64,000 nt of DNA, from positions 18,393,958-18,457,957 of the forward strand of contig OY482848.1 of the NCBI GenBank assembly GCA_960531495.1. The letters run 5' to 3'. Positions 27,150 through 39,677 of this stretch are shown here, piece after piece (position 1 is the first letter of the stretch; each line of letters begins with the position of its first letter). The translations under genes were made by a program, and so were the position numbers. The stretch comes from Zeus faber. Lineage: Eukaryota > Chordata > Actinopteri > Zeiformes > Zeidae. The notes beneath the pieces were generated by a model, which was not told the DNA's origin, did no database searches, and saw only the letters and a list, made by a program, of their open reading frames with translations.

Positions 27150-30100
27150 TCACACGTGGCCGCCCCCGCTCGTAGAGGGGTCGACGCTGTCGGTGGACAG
27201 CGAGGACGGGGGGCGGGGCCGGGGCCCGGTGGGCGTGGCCGTTTGGCCACGGCCGACCTGGGCGACGGTGTCGTCCGACTCCCAGCGCTCCAGCTCCTCC
27301 CGCACCAGGCGCTCCATCTGCTCCCGGTGCACGTCGGAGTCCCGGCCCTGATGCTCATCCTGACGGCAAGCGGGGGTAAAGAAGTTAAAAAAAATGTTCG
27401 GGGACAATTGTAAATGATTACTAATTATACAAATTATATTATTTGAAATTTATAACAACATCAAGTGTAATATGTAATTTACATGTATTCATATTTATGT
27501 ATATATTATATACTTATATTATTATTTTAATTATAATAAAATCATAATTATGCTAGATTATATATATATATATATATAATATACTACTCATATTTCATTT
27601 TGATTAGTAATTCTAAAAGATAATTATAATTATTTAAAAACATGTATGTACTCTCACGAGAAATTAGGTGGCTGGGGCTAAGGTAGCGCTGTCACAAACA
27701 TGACCTTTTTGTTTATTTTATTTTTTTACACTTTAAGATGTCAATCCATTGTCACAATGGAAATTAAGAATTTAATCGTCTTTTATATTCATCTTATGCC
27801 ATTCTTGTAATATGAGGGTGTAACAGTGTAATAATTCAACTTCCATCTTATAAAGAAATGTCATGAAAACAATCTGGGTCGACACAATTCAAGCCAACTG
27901 ATGGAAACATTCTATTTATTTCGGACATTGGCACCAAATTCCCATGACATCTGGACGGAATGGGATATGATTGTAGATTCAAGGCTTCTCAAAAGATACC
28001 TTTCATAGTACTTAAAAAAAAAATCGATTCGCTTTTATTATTATTTCTTAACTGCGTTCAGGGGATTATATAAAAATCCCTTTGGATTTCCATCACACTT
28101 ATCTTTAGCTTGATGCAGTTGTATGTGTCTGACTTTTTAGGCGTTCAGTCCGTGTGTGTGTCCGCTACGTCTCACCTCCATCACTCCATCGAGCAGCTTT
28201 CCCAGCACGTCCCTCCTCTTCACCTTGGCTCTCTCCATGGACTCCAGCTTCACTATCACAGCGTCGATCTTGGACACGATGCTGCCGATGGAATGTTCCA
28301 TCCTGTCCACCCGCCTCACTAGCCTGAGGAGGGGAAGGAAGGGGAAGAAATGGTCCACTCCAGAGTGAAAATATCGTCATGATCTACTCTTCCTAATGAC
28401 AGTCTGGTTATAAAGTGTAGAAATTATATACTAAATGTTGCGAGTGTGAACAGAAGGGTTGGATTATTGTAACCACAATCCACCTCCATTATCAAAGCCA
28501 GGTTGTCTGATAGTAAATTAAGAGTTATAGAGTTAACTATTGGAGTTATAGATGACCGTGCAGTTAACGTCACATTTTTCTAACCTAACATTTTGTTTTC
28601 ATTTTCTGTTATTTAGATTTTCTGTTATTCCGCATTTGACAGACAATTACAGTCAATTCTAATAATTGAAAGAAATTACACCTATTTGTATCACATTAAG
28701 GAGTTCACACAACCCTATAGAAAACATATTGGGCACCAAAGGCACAAAAAAAAAATGAATACAGGTCAAATAAAGCCCCTTTCCCACGTGGAAGCCGTTA
28801 CATTGCTGGATGAAAAATATCCGGCAAAGGCAGAAGGTCGTCATTCGCACGTTGGTCTCCTTTACGGAGAAATTCTGTTATGGAGTCTGTCCCACATTAG
28901 ATGACCGTTACGGATTCAGAACCTGCTGTAATGGGCAAGGGTTGGTACGTTATGTCCAGTTTAGATGCAATCGTTTGGACAATCTGTCGGCAACGGACGA
29001 GAGATCTGAATCTTTTTTTTTTTTTTCCTGGCTCTCAGAGACCAGTGTTTCACTTCCCGTCTCCCCGCCACTCCCAGACGGACTCGGTTCCCTCCGCTGA
29101 CGGAGCGGGGGCAGAGCCCCCAACCCCGGACGCAATACCCTCACCCAATGTTATTAAATCAGTGTGATCATTTTCAACCTGTCCTACCCTCTCTGCCTCC
29201 GGAGAAAGAACATTCTCCACCCGTTCTACCTCGCCAGTGTTTCCGAATGGTTTTTTTTCTTCCCGAAAATAAATCACTTAAAATGTGTTTTGAAATAAAT
29301 ATTTGTAACAACCCACTATTTGTGTTTGTTTGGAGTCGGCTCCACCACGGTAACATTGCCGCGAAGTAGGCTTCACGGCAATGTTACCGCTTCCAATTCC
29401 CACACACTTCCATTCCACAGCCGTTCCGGGAATTTTCTCGGAAACGATACCAGGTCGGGAGTGGGAAGATTCACAGAACGACTTTTACAGAACAGCGACA
29501 CCGACTCCTTTTCCCAGTACGGCAATACGGAACATTGCTAGTAGATTCACAGCTTTCAGTGCAAGTGGAAAAGGGGCTTAAGATAACCCTTAATACCCGG
29601 GGGAAATCCAGTTTGGGCTTTTTTCTTTTTTCTTTTTAAGATAAGAAAGCTGGACTTGTACAGTAGATCCTAAATTCCTATCTGGGTCAACGACACTCAA
29701 TAAACGACATAATTGTGTTGAGTATTCTGCTCGCGGTTACGCTTTGTTGCCATATACATTTACTTATCAGCTAAGATGCAGATTGAATGTGAAAGTGCCG
29801 TACACTTGAAACTCCTCGTAGGACACGCCCCCTGAGCTGCTGCCACGGCGACGGGAGCTGTGGCCGCTGTCCTCGTCGTCGTCTTCCTCCGAGTCGTCCT
29901 GGGTGCGAGGGAAGCTCCTCCCGCTCGTGGGTCTCGCTAACGAATTACGTTCCAGCTCCAAGTCCTCCTAGCGGACGGGCAGAGACACACTGAGCATCTG
30001 CAGGAAACGGGCGTGTGTGCGTAGCACCACTTGGATGAGGGATTTCCTTTTAGGGCTGTCAATCAAAATTAATCGCACATTTTTTCATCTGTTCTAGCCC

Positions 30101-33100
30101 TTAAAGGGATATTTTTGTGTGTTGCTTTTTGTTGAATTTATTAAAACGTGTTTTATACTCTAATCAACATGCGAGTGGACAAATATGCTTGCTTTATGCT
30201 TCATGCAAATGTATTTTTACTGTAAATCAATTAACCCAAAACAATGAGAAATATTGTCCAGAAACCTTTAAATGTACTGCATTTAAGCATATGACATATA
30301 TAATATGCTCAGTTCATAACATGGCAAACTTAAGCCCAATAAAAATCTGTGAAACACTAAAATGTCCCGGTTTTCAACATTCCTAAACTCCGGGCAGTTA
30401 GCTCAGCTTATCTTATTTCACCACTGATGTTTCCGACGGTCTAACCTGGTTATACATAGTGTTGTATAGTGTTGGGGGTGGGGGCGGGGCCGTGCCGAGT
30501 ACGACCTTGTATACGCCATCGGGTCATGATTCAGCCCCGCCCATAAAAACCGGACCTCATAAATGGTGAGAAACGGTTTAACGGTTTAACTCCACATTTC
30601 AGCACTCCATAGTTCTCAGTCTTTTCACATGTTTTCAGCAATGACCTTCTAACATATATCATGAGTTTTGAAACCAATCACTGAATTCACTTTACGGGGA
30701 CTTTAACGGTCCATTAAGTGTATATAGAACAACATGTGTACAAAATGGGATTCTATGGACGGGATGAATTCAATGAAAACGCTATGACCCCTATGTATAA
30801 ATATAAATGGGACATTCTCTCCCCTTCATCATTATGAAAACAGCTTGTTTAATATATTCAAAGGCAACAGGATTCAAGCTTGTGGGCCACTATTATTAAA
30901 ACGTGAAGAAAAGAAAGCAAAAAGGTATGACATTTCGGTATAACACTCACTCTCTCTTTCTCGAGGTCGTCCCTCATTTGCTGGTGCTCGTGCTCCGTCA
31001 GCTCCTGGTCCCCGTCGTGATCGTATTTGGCGAAGATGGCTTGTATCTCCGCGTCCGTGTGGCCCTTTCTGCGCGTGTCAAACACAATCGGGGAGGCGAG
31101 AATGAACAAGACGTACCGCACGCCGATCGCTCGTCATCGACAGGGTGGACCTCGGCCTCCGCTCACCCTTTGAGATCTTGCCGCAGTTTATCAAAGTTGA
31201 GCTTCCCCCCGGCCTGGCGCAGACTGTCGGAGATGTCGTCGACCGCCGTCTTCTTCAACCTCAACTTCATCAAGGCCTTGTTGCAACCCTGAGGAAAGTC
31301 TTATTCAGCGTTTCTGCCGGCATGCCGCGCGTTTCGTTTCTCTCCCCCGGTCTCCCTCTGAGTCAAAGTACCTTTTTGATGAGGTCGGTCATCTCCATCT
31401 CAGACCTCTGCTGCGACATGTCCGCTTTCACCTCGGAGTACGTGTCATTGATGATGGCCAGGAACATATTCTGTGGAGGAGAGCGGGCTTAATCCTCTTT
31501 TTTAACATTTCCCGACGCCAACGTACTATTCACAATGAACGACATGCTTAGGGACACGCCGGAGGTGGAACGGATTCTAGGTGACTCCGAACGACAGAAC
31601 GCGGCCGTGAACGCACCATGAGGATGAAGAAGATGAAGAAGATGAAGGTGGTGAAGTAGACGGGTCCCAGAAGTGGGTTGGCCTCTTCTATCTCGGAGAA
31701 CTCAAAGTCGCCCAGGATGATGCGGAACTGGGTGAAACTCCACGGGACAAGAACGCACACAGGAAAACGTCATTATTAGGGGTTAAAAGATTTCTCTCTG
31801 GCCGTGGCGACGCGAGAATCGGCGGGAAATAGGCGCGTACATGCTGGCCTGGAAAGTGCTGAAGTCGTTGACCTGGGTTCCGAACACTAGGTAGGCCAGC
31901 TGAGCGTAGGCCAGGAAAATGATGAAGAACATGATGGCGAAGCCGACGAGGTCCTTGGCGCAGCGAGACATGGTGCCCGACAGCTGGCTCATGGTCTTGT
32001 TGATGTTGATGAACTTGAAAAACTGGCCACGTGGAAAAGCGCAACGTTTTTTAAGCATCTCAGGCGATACACTCAGTGAAACAGCGTTGAAGCAGAGTAA
32101 ACACAGAAGAAACTCACCTTGACCCAAGAGAAGAAGACAATGACTGCAGCCACGTTGTTGAACTGGACCTGGAGATCGGCCAGAGGCTCGAACCTGGGGT
32201 GAGTGCTGTGGTTCTCCAGCAGGCCTTTGAGGAGACCGCCCACCATGGACGTCCTGGTGATGTTCATTATTATGGCAACGACGCTCAGCTGAAAAGAAAA
32301 ACGGGACGACAAGCTTATCGGACAACGCCGCGACTCGGGCCCGCGGGTTCCCAACCCCACGGCGGGGCGGAGACCGGGCACGCACCGCGACGATGAGGAC
32401 GTCCAGGCAGTTCCACAGGCACTTGAAGTAATGCAGCCGATGGATGCGGATCTCCAGCACCTCCTCCACCACGTAGTACAGGATGAAGATGCAGAACGCC
32501 ACCTCGCACACGGCCACAAAGTAGTCCCAGCTCGACACGTAGCGGATCAGACGCACCGTTTGAAACTGCCAGGAGGTCACCACGCCGCCGGTCGCTGGAA
32601 ACTCTGCCAGCAACCTGAGACGTAGACAGGGGAATACGGACCTCACTAACACTTCTTCAAATAGCTAATTCGTGGCAATGATATTTTCAGATTGTATTAC
32701 ATCAATTAAATTGGCCTCGGGGGGAGGGGGGTGGTGGTGGTTGTGGTGAGACCCCAGTCACGATAGATCGAAATGTCTGAGACCAAATCTTATCGGGTCC
32801 AAGTGGGGCTGAAACTTGATGAAAGCATCACCAGAACAGTGCACGGTCAAATTGAAAACGACTGTAATTGTTTGGACTTCATTTGGGAAAAAAAATTATT
32901 ATAAACACACACACACACAACATTTGAATTTGGTTAAGTATTACAAGACTGAATAAAGTTCGGGTCAATAAACTCTGGCCAATACACAAGTACCATGCAA
33001 GAGTCCTTAAAATGACAACCCTACGTTCATACATTAGCTGTATGATTACATTTGTACCTGGCGATGCAGAAGAGGTTGATGTTGCCATTGTAGACGGAGA

Positions 33101-35752
33101 AGTCGAGGAAGACGGCCCTCGTGCCTCTGTCCAGCCAGAGGTTTTCCTTGAGGAACCGCAGCTGCAGGGCCGACGATTCTCTGGTGCGGGAGAGGTCCTG
33201 ATAGAAGCCTCCACCTCCGTATTTAGACACTTGACCCCAATAGCTGCTCTCATTCATCCCGCCCTCTGCTGTATACGCCCACCTGACCGACAGCCAACAG
33301 AAAAAAATTGTAAGCTTTACTCGCGTTCATTTGAAAGATTGGAAGCGATCACTAAACGCAGCTAATCGACAACTTGATCAAGTACACGTACGCAGTTCCG
33401 TTCTTAGGCCCGAAGGGGGCGGTGTCCTCATTGCTCGGTGTGTACATGTTGTAGCAGTCCTGCACTTCGTCTTTGAGGTCTTCGTGGACGGTGCATGAGT
33501 GATTGCGAACTTTGACTTGGCGGAGGCGCGGCACGCCGAGGAGCAGGTTCTCATAGTAGATCAGGCTCTGATTCTGCGGGAGGCTCTCGTTGTTGTACCA
33601 CACCTCCCAGTACATGCCGTTGAGGAACGGACCCTCAGTGAACTGAAAGACGGGCACAGTCGGTATCAGCATGGACAAGAAAATACCGATCGAGAACACG
33701 GAGATGAGCTTGTGCGCGTGGGGTGAATGCACGGGCGTTTTTTTACCTTCCAGAAGTCCGCCATGGTGGAGAGGCTTCTGAAGGTGGAGGGATTCCCGGC
33801 TGACAGCGGGGCGTCCAGGAACAGCTGAGACATGACTTTTGTGTAGTAGTACATGTTGGAACTCACCATTCCATAAGTCACTACAGCGCATATGACGTGA
33901 AACGCGCGCGTGCACACACACACACACAGACACACACAGACAGACACAGACACAGACACACGCACACACGCACACACACACACACACACACGCACACACA
34001 CACACACATTAATTACACTGGAAAATTCACACGGTTATTTTTGTGCAACGGTGTTCCTCTTCCTTTGAGGTCCCAAAAGCACTGAGCTAGCGGGAGTCTT
34101 CAGGGAGAGACTTGATTTTAGCACCAGCTACCAAATCCAGGCCTACTGCACAGAGGCCTTGACCTGTTAAGATGCTTAATAACAAACAAGTGCAAGTGAG
34201 TTAAGTGTCTTGCTCAATATGAATTAATGAAATTAAAAATGTCAAAAATAAAAATGACTACAAGTTCTTAACAACATGCTTAGATATTGATGTGTGCAAT
34301 GACAACGACATACTTTTGTTTTATCTGTCCGTACCCCTCTGTAAAAAAAAATAAAATACTGAATTAAGCTATTATACAGAACCTCATTCTTTCTCAGGCG
34401 AAAGGCAAGGCCCTAGTACAGCTGCCATTTCCTGATCCACCCAAAAGCTCTTGTTGGCGCACCTCGTTGCAGTTGGACTGGAGTGAAGGAAAACTTAATG
34501 ACGCAAATCAAAATGTATTTTGCCATTGATGGCACAGTTTACTCATAGAGGGGATGCTCAGCCACTATAGATGCTATGTTTACTTGAGAAAAAAGAATGA
34601 TCAGGGTTTATTTCTGAAATGGCTTCTCTGTCAACGGCATACAAGTCAGAAAAATGAAAGCCTCAAACGAGGCCTTCACCCTTACACGGGTGGTGTGCGC
34701 TGCCTACTCACAGATGCAGGTCGTGATGAGGAAGGCGATGTAGGTCAGCATCTCCCTCAATATGTTCTTAAGGTACCGTTCCCTGCTGCTGTCGCTGTCT
34801 TCCATCAGATCCGTGCCCCACAAAACTGCAAGGAGACCAACAGTTCAGGAACCTATCATCGTCCCTGACACAGCGACAACGTGGGCACTGTACAGCAACG
34901 GAGCAACAAAGAATGTGCCGTGAAATGCATGGCTACTGCACCCTGCAAGCAGCGGGTGTGTATTTCACTTACATGGGGATGTGACGTTTTTCATTATTCT
35001 TGTCATATTAATATTGATCATATAGCTAAATATATAGGGAGTCCTTACATCTATTCAGTTGTATTGTTTGTCCCTGGGACCCCAATCGGAGGATATTTAT
35101 ATTAGAAATACAGTATGATTCAGTGCAAACTTCCATACCTTAACAAGCATTAATAATACATTCTCTAACGGAGCTAACGTTCTGTAAATTAAACAAAGGT
35201 GAAGTTGAACTATTCATCTTTTTTGTTTGGAGGGGGCCAGGGGACCTTTAAGAGGTGTCTTGAAGGTCCCCTGGTGGGGTCCCCGGACCTCACGTTGGGA
35301 ACCACCCCAAACAGTTACTAACTTCGGATTTTTTGGAGGATCTGTTTCATGCAGCCCCGGTGCTGGTGCCTGTCCTGCTGCCGGGCATCCAGGCCGGGTG
35401 TCGGGTAGAGCGCGCCCCGCTGGGTGTGGGCGTGGGTGCCGGCGTAGCTGCACAGGCCGCTGCTGCCGCCGCTAGACGCCGTGGAGACGGACCTCCGGCC
35501 CGGGCTCGCCGGGGGCCAGTCGGCCTCCATGATCTCCTCCTCCGGCTCGAACCCCGGGTTGTCCCGGCTCCAGGCTTGTCTTGAGGGCGGGGAAGGGGTG
35601 CCTATGACTCCTCCGAGGCCCAGGTCCTGGTGCTGGATGTTGTCCATCTCGATCCCCTCGGCGGGGTCCGGCCTGTGCGGCGGGGAGCTACCCGAGGGGC
35701 CCGCAGCCTGGCTCTGCGGCGGCTGCTGCGACCTGACTCGGGTGGAAGTCAT
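27150..35752 (-). CDS. pkd2: pkd2, polycystin-2 cation channel (complete, 905 aa)
   Basis: TRP-family non-selective Ca-permeable channel of primary cilia and ER; partners polycystin-1 and sets left-right asymmetry and kidney tubule form. Exons in transcript order: 35752-35323, 34825-34712, 33880-33747, 33642-33392, 33282-33058, 32614-32386, 32288-32118, 32022-31841, 31737-31617, 31470-31372, 31288-31167, 31068-30951, 29967-29804, 28323-28176, 27359-27150. All junctions keep frame and use GT/AG; human has 968 aa, the difference mainly in the variable N terminus. Seen: N-terminal [12 protein letters not shown], first membrane segment, the large extracellular TOP domain with NES, NQS, NHS and NGT sequons, TM2-TM6, pore filter ILGD, an EF hand [12 protein letters not shown], the acidic ER-retention/phospho cluster [19 protein letters not shown], then a C-terminal coiled coil ([20 protein letters not shown]) and an end GGHV*. 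The human RVxP ciliary motif reads RVRS here. Confidence 0.96.
27430..27660. other. Very AT-rich pkd2 intron segment
   Basis: Long A/T runs and a TA repeat at about 27558-27580 lie in the intron between the last two pkd2 exons. No other feature is visible. Confidence 0.5.
28774..29578. mobile_element. Non-autonomous DNA transposon (MITE), Harbinger-like, TAA target duplication
   Basis: The left end is AGCCCCTTTCCCACGTGGAA and the right end read inverted is AGCCCCTTTTCCACTTGCAC, so the ends are inverted repeats. TAA flanks both sides (28771-28773 and 29579-29581), as for PIF/Harbinger elements that duplicate TWA. A second inverted repeat, CGGTAACATTGCCG ... CGGCAATGTTACCG, lies inside at about 29347-29389. 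No transposase frame is present. It sits in the pkd2 intron between exons 13 and 14. Confidence 0.75.
33909..34008. repeat. (CA)n imperfect microsatellite
   Basis: A CA-rich imperfect array (CACACAGA, CACACGCA units) just upstream of pkd2 exon 3 on the pkd2 strand, with the acceptor at 33881-33882 about 25 bases away. Confidence 0.9.
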
Positions 35753-36530
35753 GGTCCGCTGCGATGCGCTGCAATTCTAACGGTCTTTGAACTTTGAAAG
35801 CAGAAGATGGTTCTTTTGGTTACGCTTCGGTTGTCAAAATGTTCAGGTTACATCGCCTCCATCCATAGAAGCAACAAAAGCGAAGATAAAAAAAAAAAAA
35901 AAGACAAGCAATCCCCAAATTACGCCTCGAGGAAGTTTATCTTCTGCGTGTCAGCGTCGTGTACCGTCACCCGAACCGCACCAGAAAGTAATACAACTGT
36001 CCTCTTGTTAGTTGTACAAATGTTGTCCAGACCCTACGCGATCCGATCTCAATCCGAGTTTAAATGCGCGTTCGATGTAGAATAAACAAAAAAAAAACAA
36101 AAAAACTTTCCTCCTCGTCGTCCTGGACCAGCCATCTTGTCCCGGGCTGGTCAAGCCAGAGCCCCGCATTCCCGTTGGCCGGGGAGTCGGGTTACAGCGG
36201 GAGAGGGGGAGCGTGGCGTCTGGCACGGAGCTCTGGAAAACCCATTCCACCAGAAAGCGTCTCACAGAAGGGGCATGACTCGCCGTTTATATTTGATCCA
36301 CATGCGCTTTTGTCAGTGCGTCAATAGGCCCATGTGTGTAATGGCTGGACAAAACGTGCGTTCAGGTTCGCAATTTCATTACCACTCTTGTAAGATTGTT
36401 GGGTTTTTTTGGGGGGGGGGGGGTTGCTATGGCAACGACTCACTTGGCCAAGACTGTCGGGGCAAATCGTATGCGTCTGCTATGGTCGAGCGTAGTAAAC
36501 GCGTAAGCGTTTCGTTTTCGAAATAGGACG
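35753..36530 (-). promoter_or_regulatory. pkd2 promoter and 5'UTR region, CpG-rich
   Basis: CpG-containing, moderately GC-rich sequence continues from pkd2 exon 1 upstream to about 36.5 kb, with A-runs and a poly-G run at 36410-36424. No TATA box in a convincing position was seen, which suits a broad CpG-type promoter. The transcription start is not determinable here. Confidence 0.4.
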
Positions 36531-36589
36531 CTGGAACCTCGTGAAAGGTTATGTCTGGCAGTCGGTTAATCATTACAGCCAAAGTCCAA

Positions 36590-37390
36590 CTTTTTTTTTT
36601 TCTTCAGAAATTCCCTATTTTACCCAGAATTCACCAAACGCCGGAATATCCCTTTCAAAGGTTTTGCCACATTCGACTTCACCCAAAATGTATTGTGGCG
36701 AACTTATGCCGCGAAACCAATTAACCACTCGAGGCGGAGCGTTCTTTATAAGCCACCGCCTGCGTCGGTTGAAGGGCTCAACAGGCCCATCGCTCTGGGG
36801 GTGCAGCGGCGTCTCCTTCTTCTTGCTCAGCCCCTCGCAGAACGCCTGGGACTTGAAGTTCCGCCCTTGGTCGCTGTCGAGCGCAGCAGGGAGCCCAAAA
36901 CGGGTGAACATCTGCTCCACCAGTCTCTCCGCCGTGGAAGCTGCGCTCTGATCAGGCACTGCGTACACCTCAGGGCACTTATTGAAATAATCCATGGCGA
37001 CGAGCACGTATCGGTTGCCGGAGTCGGTGACGGGGAAGGGGACGAGGATGTCCACCCAAACACACTCCGTCGGGGCCCCCACCAAGTACTGCTGCAAGGG
37101 GGCAACGTGTAGCTCGGCGTCCTGTGGGCACCCTGGCCAATAGATTCAAGATTCAAGATAGAACCAGCCGCAGAGACGGCGAAGAGTCTGAGCGTTCCAT
37201 AGTGCCCACGAGGCACCAGCAGCTGGAACAGGTCGTTCCCCCGTCCGGGGTCCTGCCATTGACAATGTAACTACCTGTTCCTGGAGCTCACCCTCCCTCA
37301 CGAACCGGCAGTAGTAGGTGGCCAGGCCCAGGAAACTCCGCAGCTCGCTGACGGTGATCTGCGTTGGCCAATCTCAGACTGCAACTACTT
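36590..37390 (-). mobile_element. Ty3/gypsy retrotransposon fragment (integrase and end of RT/RNase H)
   Basis: On the - strand, 37390-37265 reads ITVSELRSFLGLATYYCRFV, typical of the end of a Ty3/gypsy reverse transcriptase thumb. Then 37097-36615 is an open 160-codon integrase-core fragment with VWVDILVPFPVTDSGNRYVL (first catalytic Asp), DSDQGRNFKS (second) and PLHPQSDGPVEPFNR (the E-region). The segment between them is missing, so the copy is internally deleted and inactive. Confidence 0.8.
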
Positions 37391-37489
37391 TTGCCGGATC
37401 GCTGGCAAACAGCTACGTCCCCACAGCTCATGGGCGTCCACGCAGGTCTCACTAGAGGGAAGAGAGGTAGGCAGTGTAGGAGACCTCTG

Positions 37490-39230
37490 GCTGCTGATGG
37501 GACGTAGAGGACCCCTTGGGGTAGACGTCTGCCACGAGGGTGACATCTGCCGCGAGGGTGCCCAGGCGCTCTCCTTCCTGCAGCTAGCAGCTGGCCAGCT
37601 GCTCCTTGCTCTCATCCTTGGATTTTCAAAAACAGCTGACGATGTTGCAGGATCCCCCCTGGCCACAGGCTGGCAACTGATCTCGGGTTGGGTTCCATCT
37701 TGCACCGAAAACTCCCTCTTCTCAGTTGAGATACACTGGCGCCATCGGCTCGGGCAGGGCGACTCTTCAGCTGGTCCAGCTCACCTTAACCTGCTGAGGG
37801 AGTGGAAGGAGGCAGAGTCCGTGTGTCTGGCCACAACAGTGATCAGGGGGTAGGGTGAGTGAGTTGGGGTGGAACGACAGATTCCACCCCGGCCCTTTCC
37901 AGTAACTGTCTCTCGCCGGGACAGAGCCGCGTTACAAGATCAGTTTTCTGATGTCTTCTCCCCCCTTCCGGGCCGCACGTCCTTCATACACCACCATGTG
38001 GAGACAACCCCAAGGGTGAAAGTAGGCTCTCGGCCGTATCGCCTGCCCGAACATAAATGCAAAGTCCTGCAGGCAGAACTGAAGGCCATGCTGGACATGG
38101 GGTTGATAGCGGAATGTACAAGTGACTGATGTAGTACCATCGTGCTGGTAGATAAGCCAGATGGGTAGGTCCGCTTCTGTGTAGACGACAGGAAGGTGAA
38201 CACGGTGTCGAAATTTGAGGCGTATTTGATGCCCCGGGTCAACGAACTCCTTGACCAGTTAGGCACTGCTCGGTTTTTTATGAAACCGGATTTAACCAAG
38301 GGCTACGGGCAGATTCCCTTGTCGCCAGAGTCCAAGGAGAAATCGGCTTTCTCCACTCAGCAGGGGTTGTATCAATTTCTAACACTACCAACGCCTACTT
38401 AGGTGACGTAATTATTCATAGTGACACCCGGGAGCGGCACATGCAGCATTTTGGTGCAGTACTAGAGTCCCTGAGGTTGGCTGGGCTCACCGGCAACCCT
38501 AAGAAGTGTGCAGTTGGGCGGAGGGAGGTACGGTATCTGGGGTACCACTTGGGTGGAGGACTTGTCCCAGCTAGATAAAACAGCGGCAGTCACAAACAGT
38601 CTAAGACCCAAGACCAAGAAGGAGGCAAAGTGGTTCTAAGGGCTGGCAGGTTACTACAGAAGGTTTACCGCCGACTTTTCGGCACCGACCAGCCCTTTGT
38701 CTGATTTAACCCGAAAGGGTGCGTCAGATCTGGTCCAGTGGACGGAGGTGTACCAGCAGGCATTTGAGAAGGTAAAATCAGCTCTCTGTGGGAAGCCAGT
38801 GCTGTGTACGCCTAACTTTTCTCTCCATTTCTGCCTACAGACGGACACGTGGGACAGAGGGCTGGGGGCAGTGTTATACTGTCTTTTCAGTGTGGATCAC
38901 GCTGGTCCAGGACACAGAAACGCCTGCGGACCAGAGCGCGACTGGGAGAAACACATTGATTATTCCTTTTATTTTATGTTCCGGTTTTGCCAGCGAGCCT
39001 TTTTGTTATGACTATTAATAAAACTCACGCCACGTCGGCGCCCCACTGCCAGAAAGACTCCGTCTCCCTCCCTAAACCCGTACATGTGTGTAGAGACTCC
39101 CACACCTACACCAACAGAACATCCAGAACAACTGGAAACACCTCATAAAACACAACGATCTCAAGACCCATAATCCTTTACATCGAACGCAACATAAAAC
39201 CATGGCCTACCCCCTTGGGTCGCTACAGTA
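37490..39230 (+). mobile_element. Ty3/gypsy retrotransposon fragment (RT and RNase H), opposite orientation
   Basis: On the + strand, with several stops and shifts: RSRPYRLPEHK-type RT start (about 38018-38052), a fingers motif VDKPDG then VRFCVDDRKVN (38140-38205), MPRVNELLDQLGTARFF, a palm segment with DVIIHSDT where the usual FxDD box belongs (about 38405-38430), LRLAGLTGNPKKCAVG, and an RNase H start (TDTWDRGLGAVL, 38843-38876). AATAAA at 39018 followed by a CGGCGCCCCA-rich segment may be LTR remnant. It diverges from the - strand integrase fragment, so at least two insertions or an inversion are implied. Confidence 0.8.
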
Positions 39231-39274
39231 TAAATTTAAAATGAAAGTGTGTCTTCAAAAATGTGGTGTTCCCG

Positions 39275-39332
39275 GTAGATAGATAGATAGATAGATAGAT
39301 AGATGGATATATACATACATACATACAGACAT
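39275..39332. repeat. (ATAG)n/(CATA)n tetranucleotide repeat
   Basis: ATAG units at about 39275-39302 are followed by CATA units to about 39332, just 5' of the small secreted-protein gene model. Confidence 0.85.
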
Positions 39333-39677
39333 ACATTATGATTCGTAGTGTAGAACAAGTCTCTACAGTAAGCCTCTGACTCAGAGTAGTTGCGGTGGAA
39401 AACCAACTATGCAGGCACTTTTGCCCTGTAAAAGTGTAGCTTTTATATAATCGTCCTGCTGAACGCCATGATAACATCCCCCAAGGGCTTTTTTCCACAA
39501 TAATATGATATTGCAGGGAAATATGTCCCACCCACATAAATGACATTCTTGACAATGCCCCAAGTCTGTGTTTGTGTTTCACAAAACCAGCAGCTAAAAG
39601 GTAGAAATACAGGGAGGTTTGCCTTAAACCTATATGTGTCTTTCCTTTGAGGAAGAACAAAGTTTCCATACACAGCT

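Noticed and set aside
28810..29581. Several open frames in a pkd2 intron
   Set aside because: They lie inside a transposon with inverted ends and TAA duplication and resemble no protein.
36541..37112. Open + strand frames opposite the integrase
   Set aside because: They are shadows of the - strand Ty3/gypsy integrase, whose conserved motifs are on the other strand.
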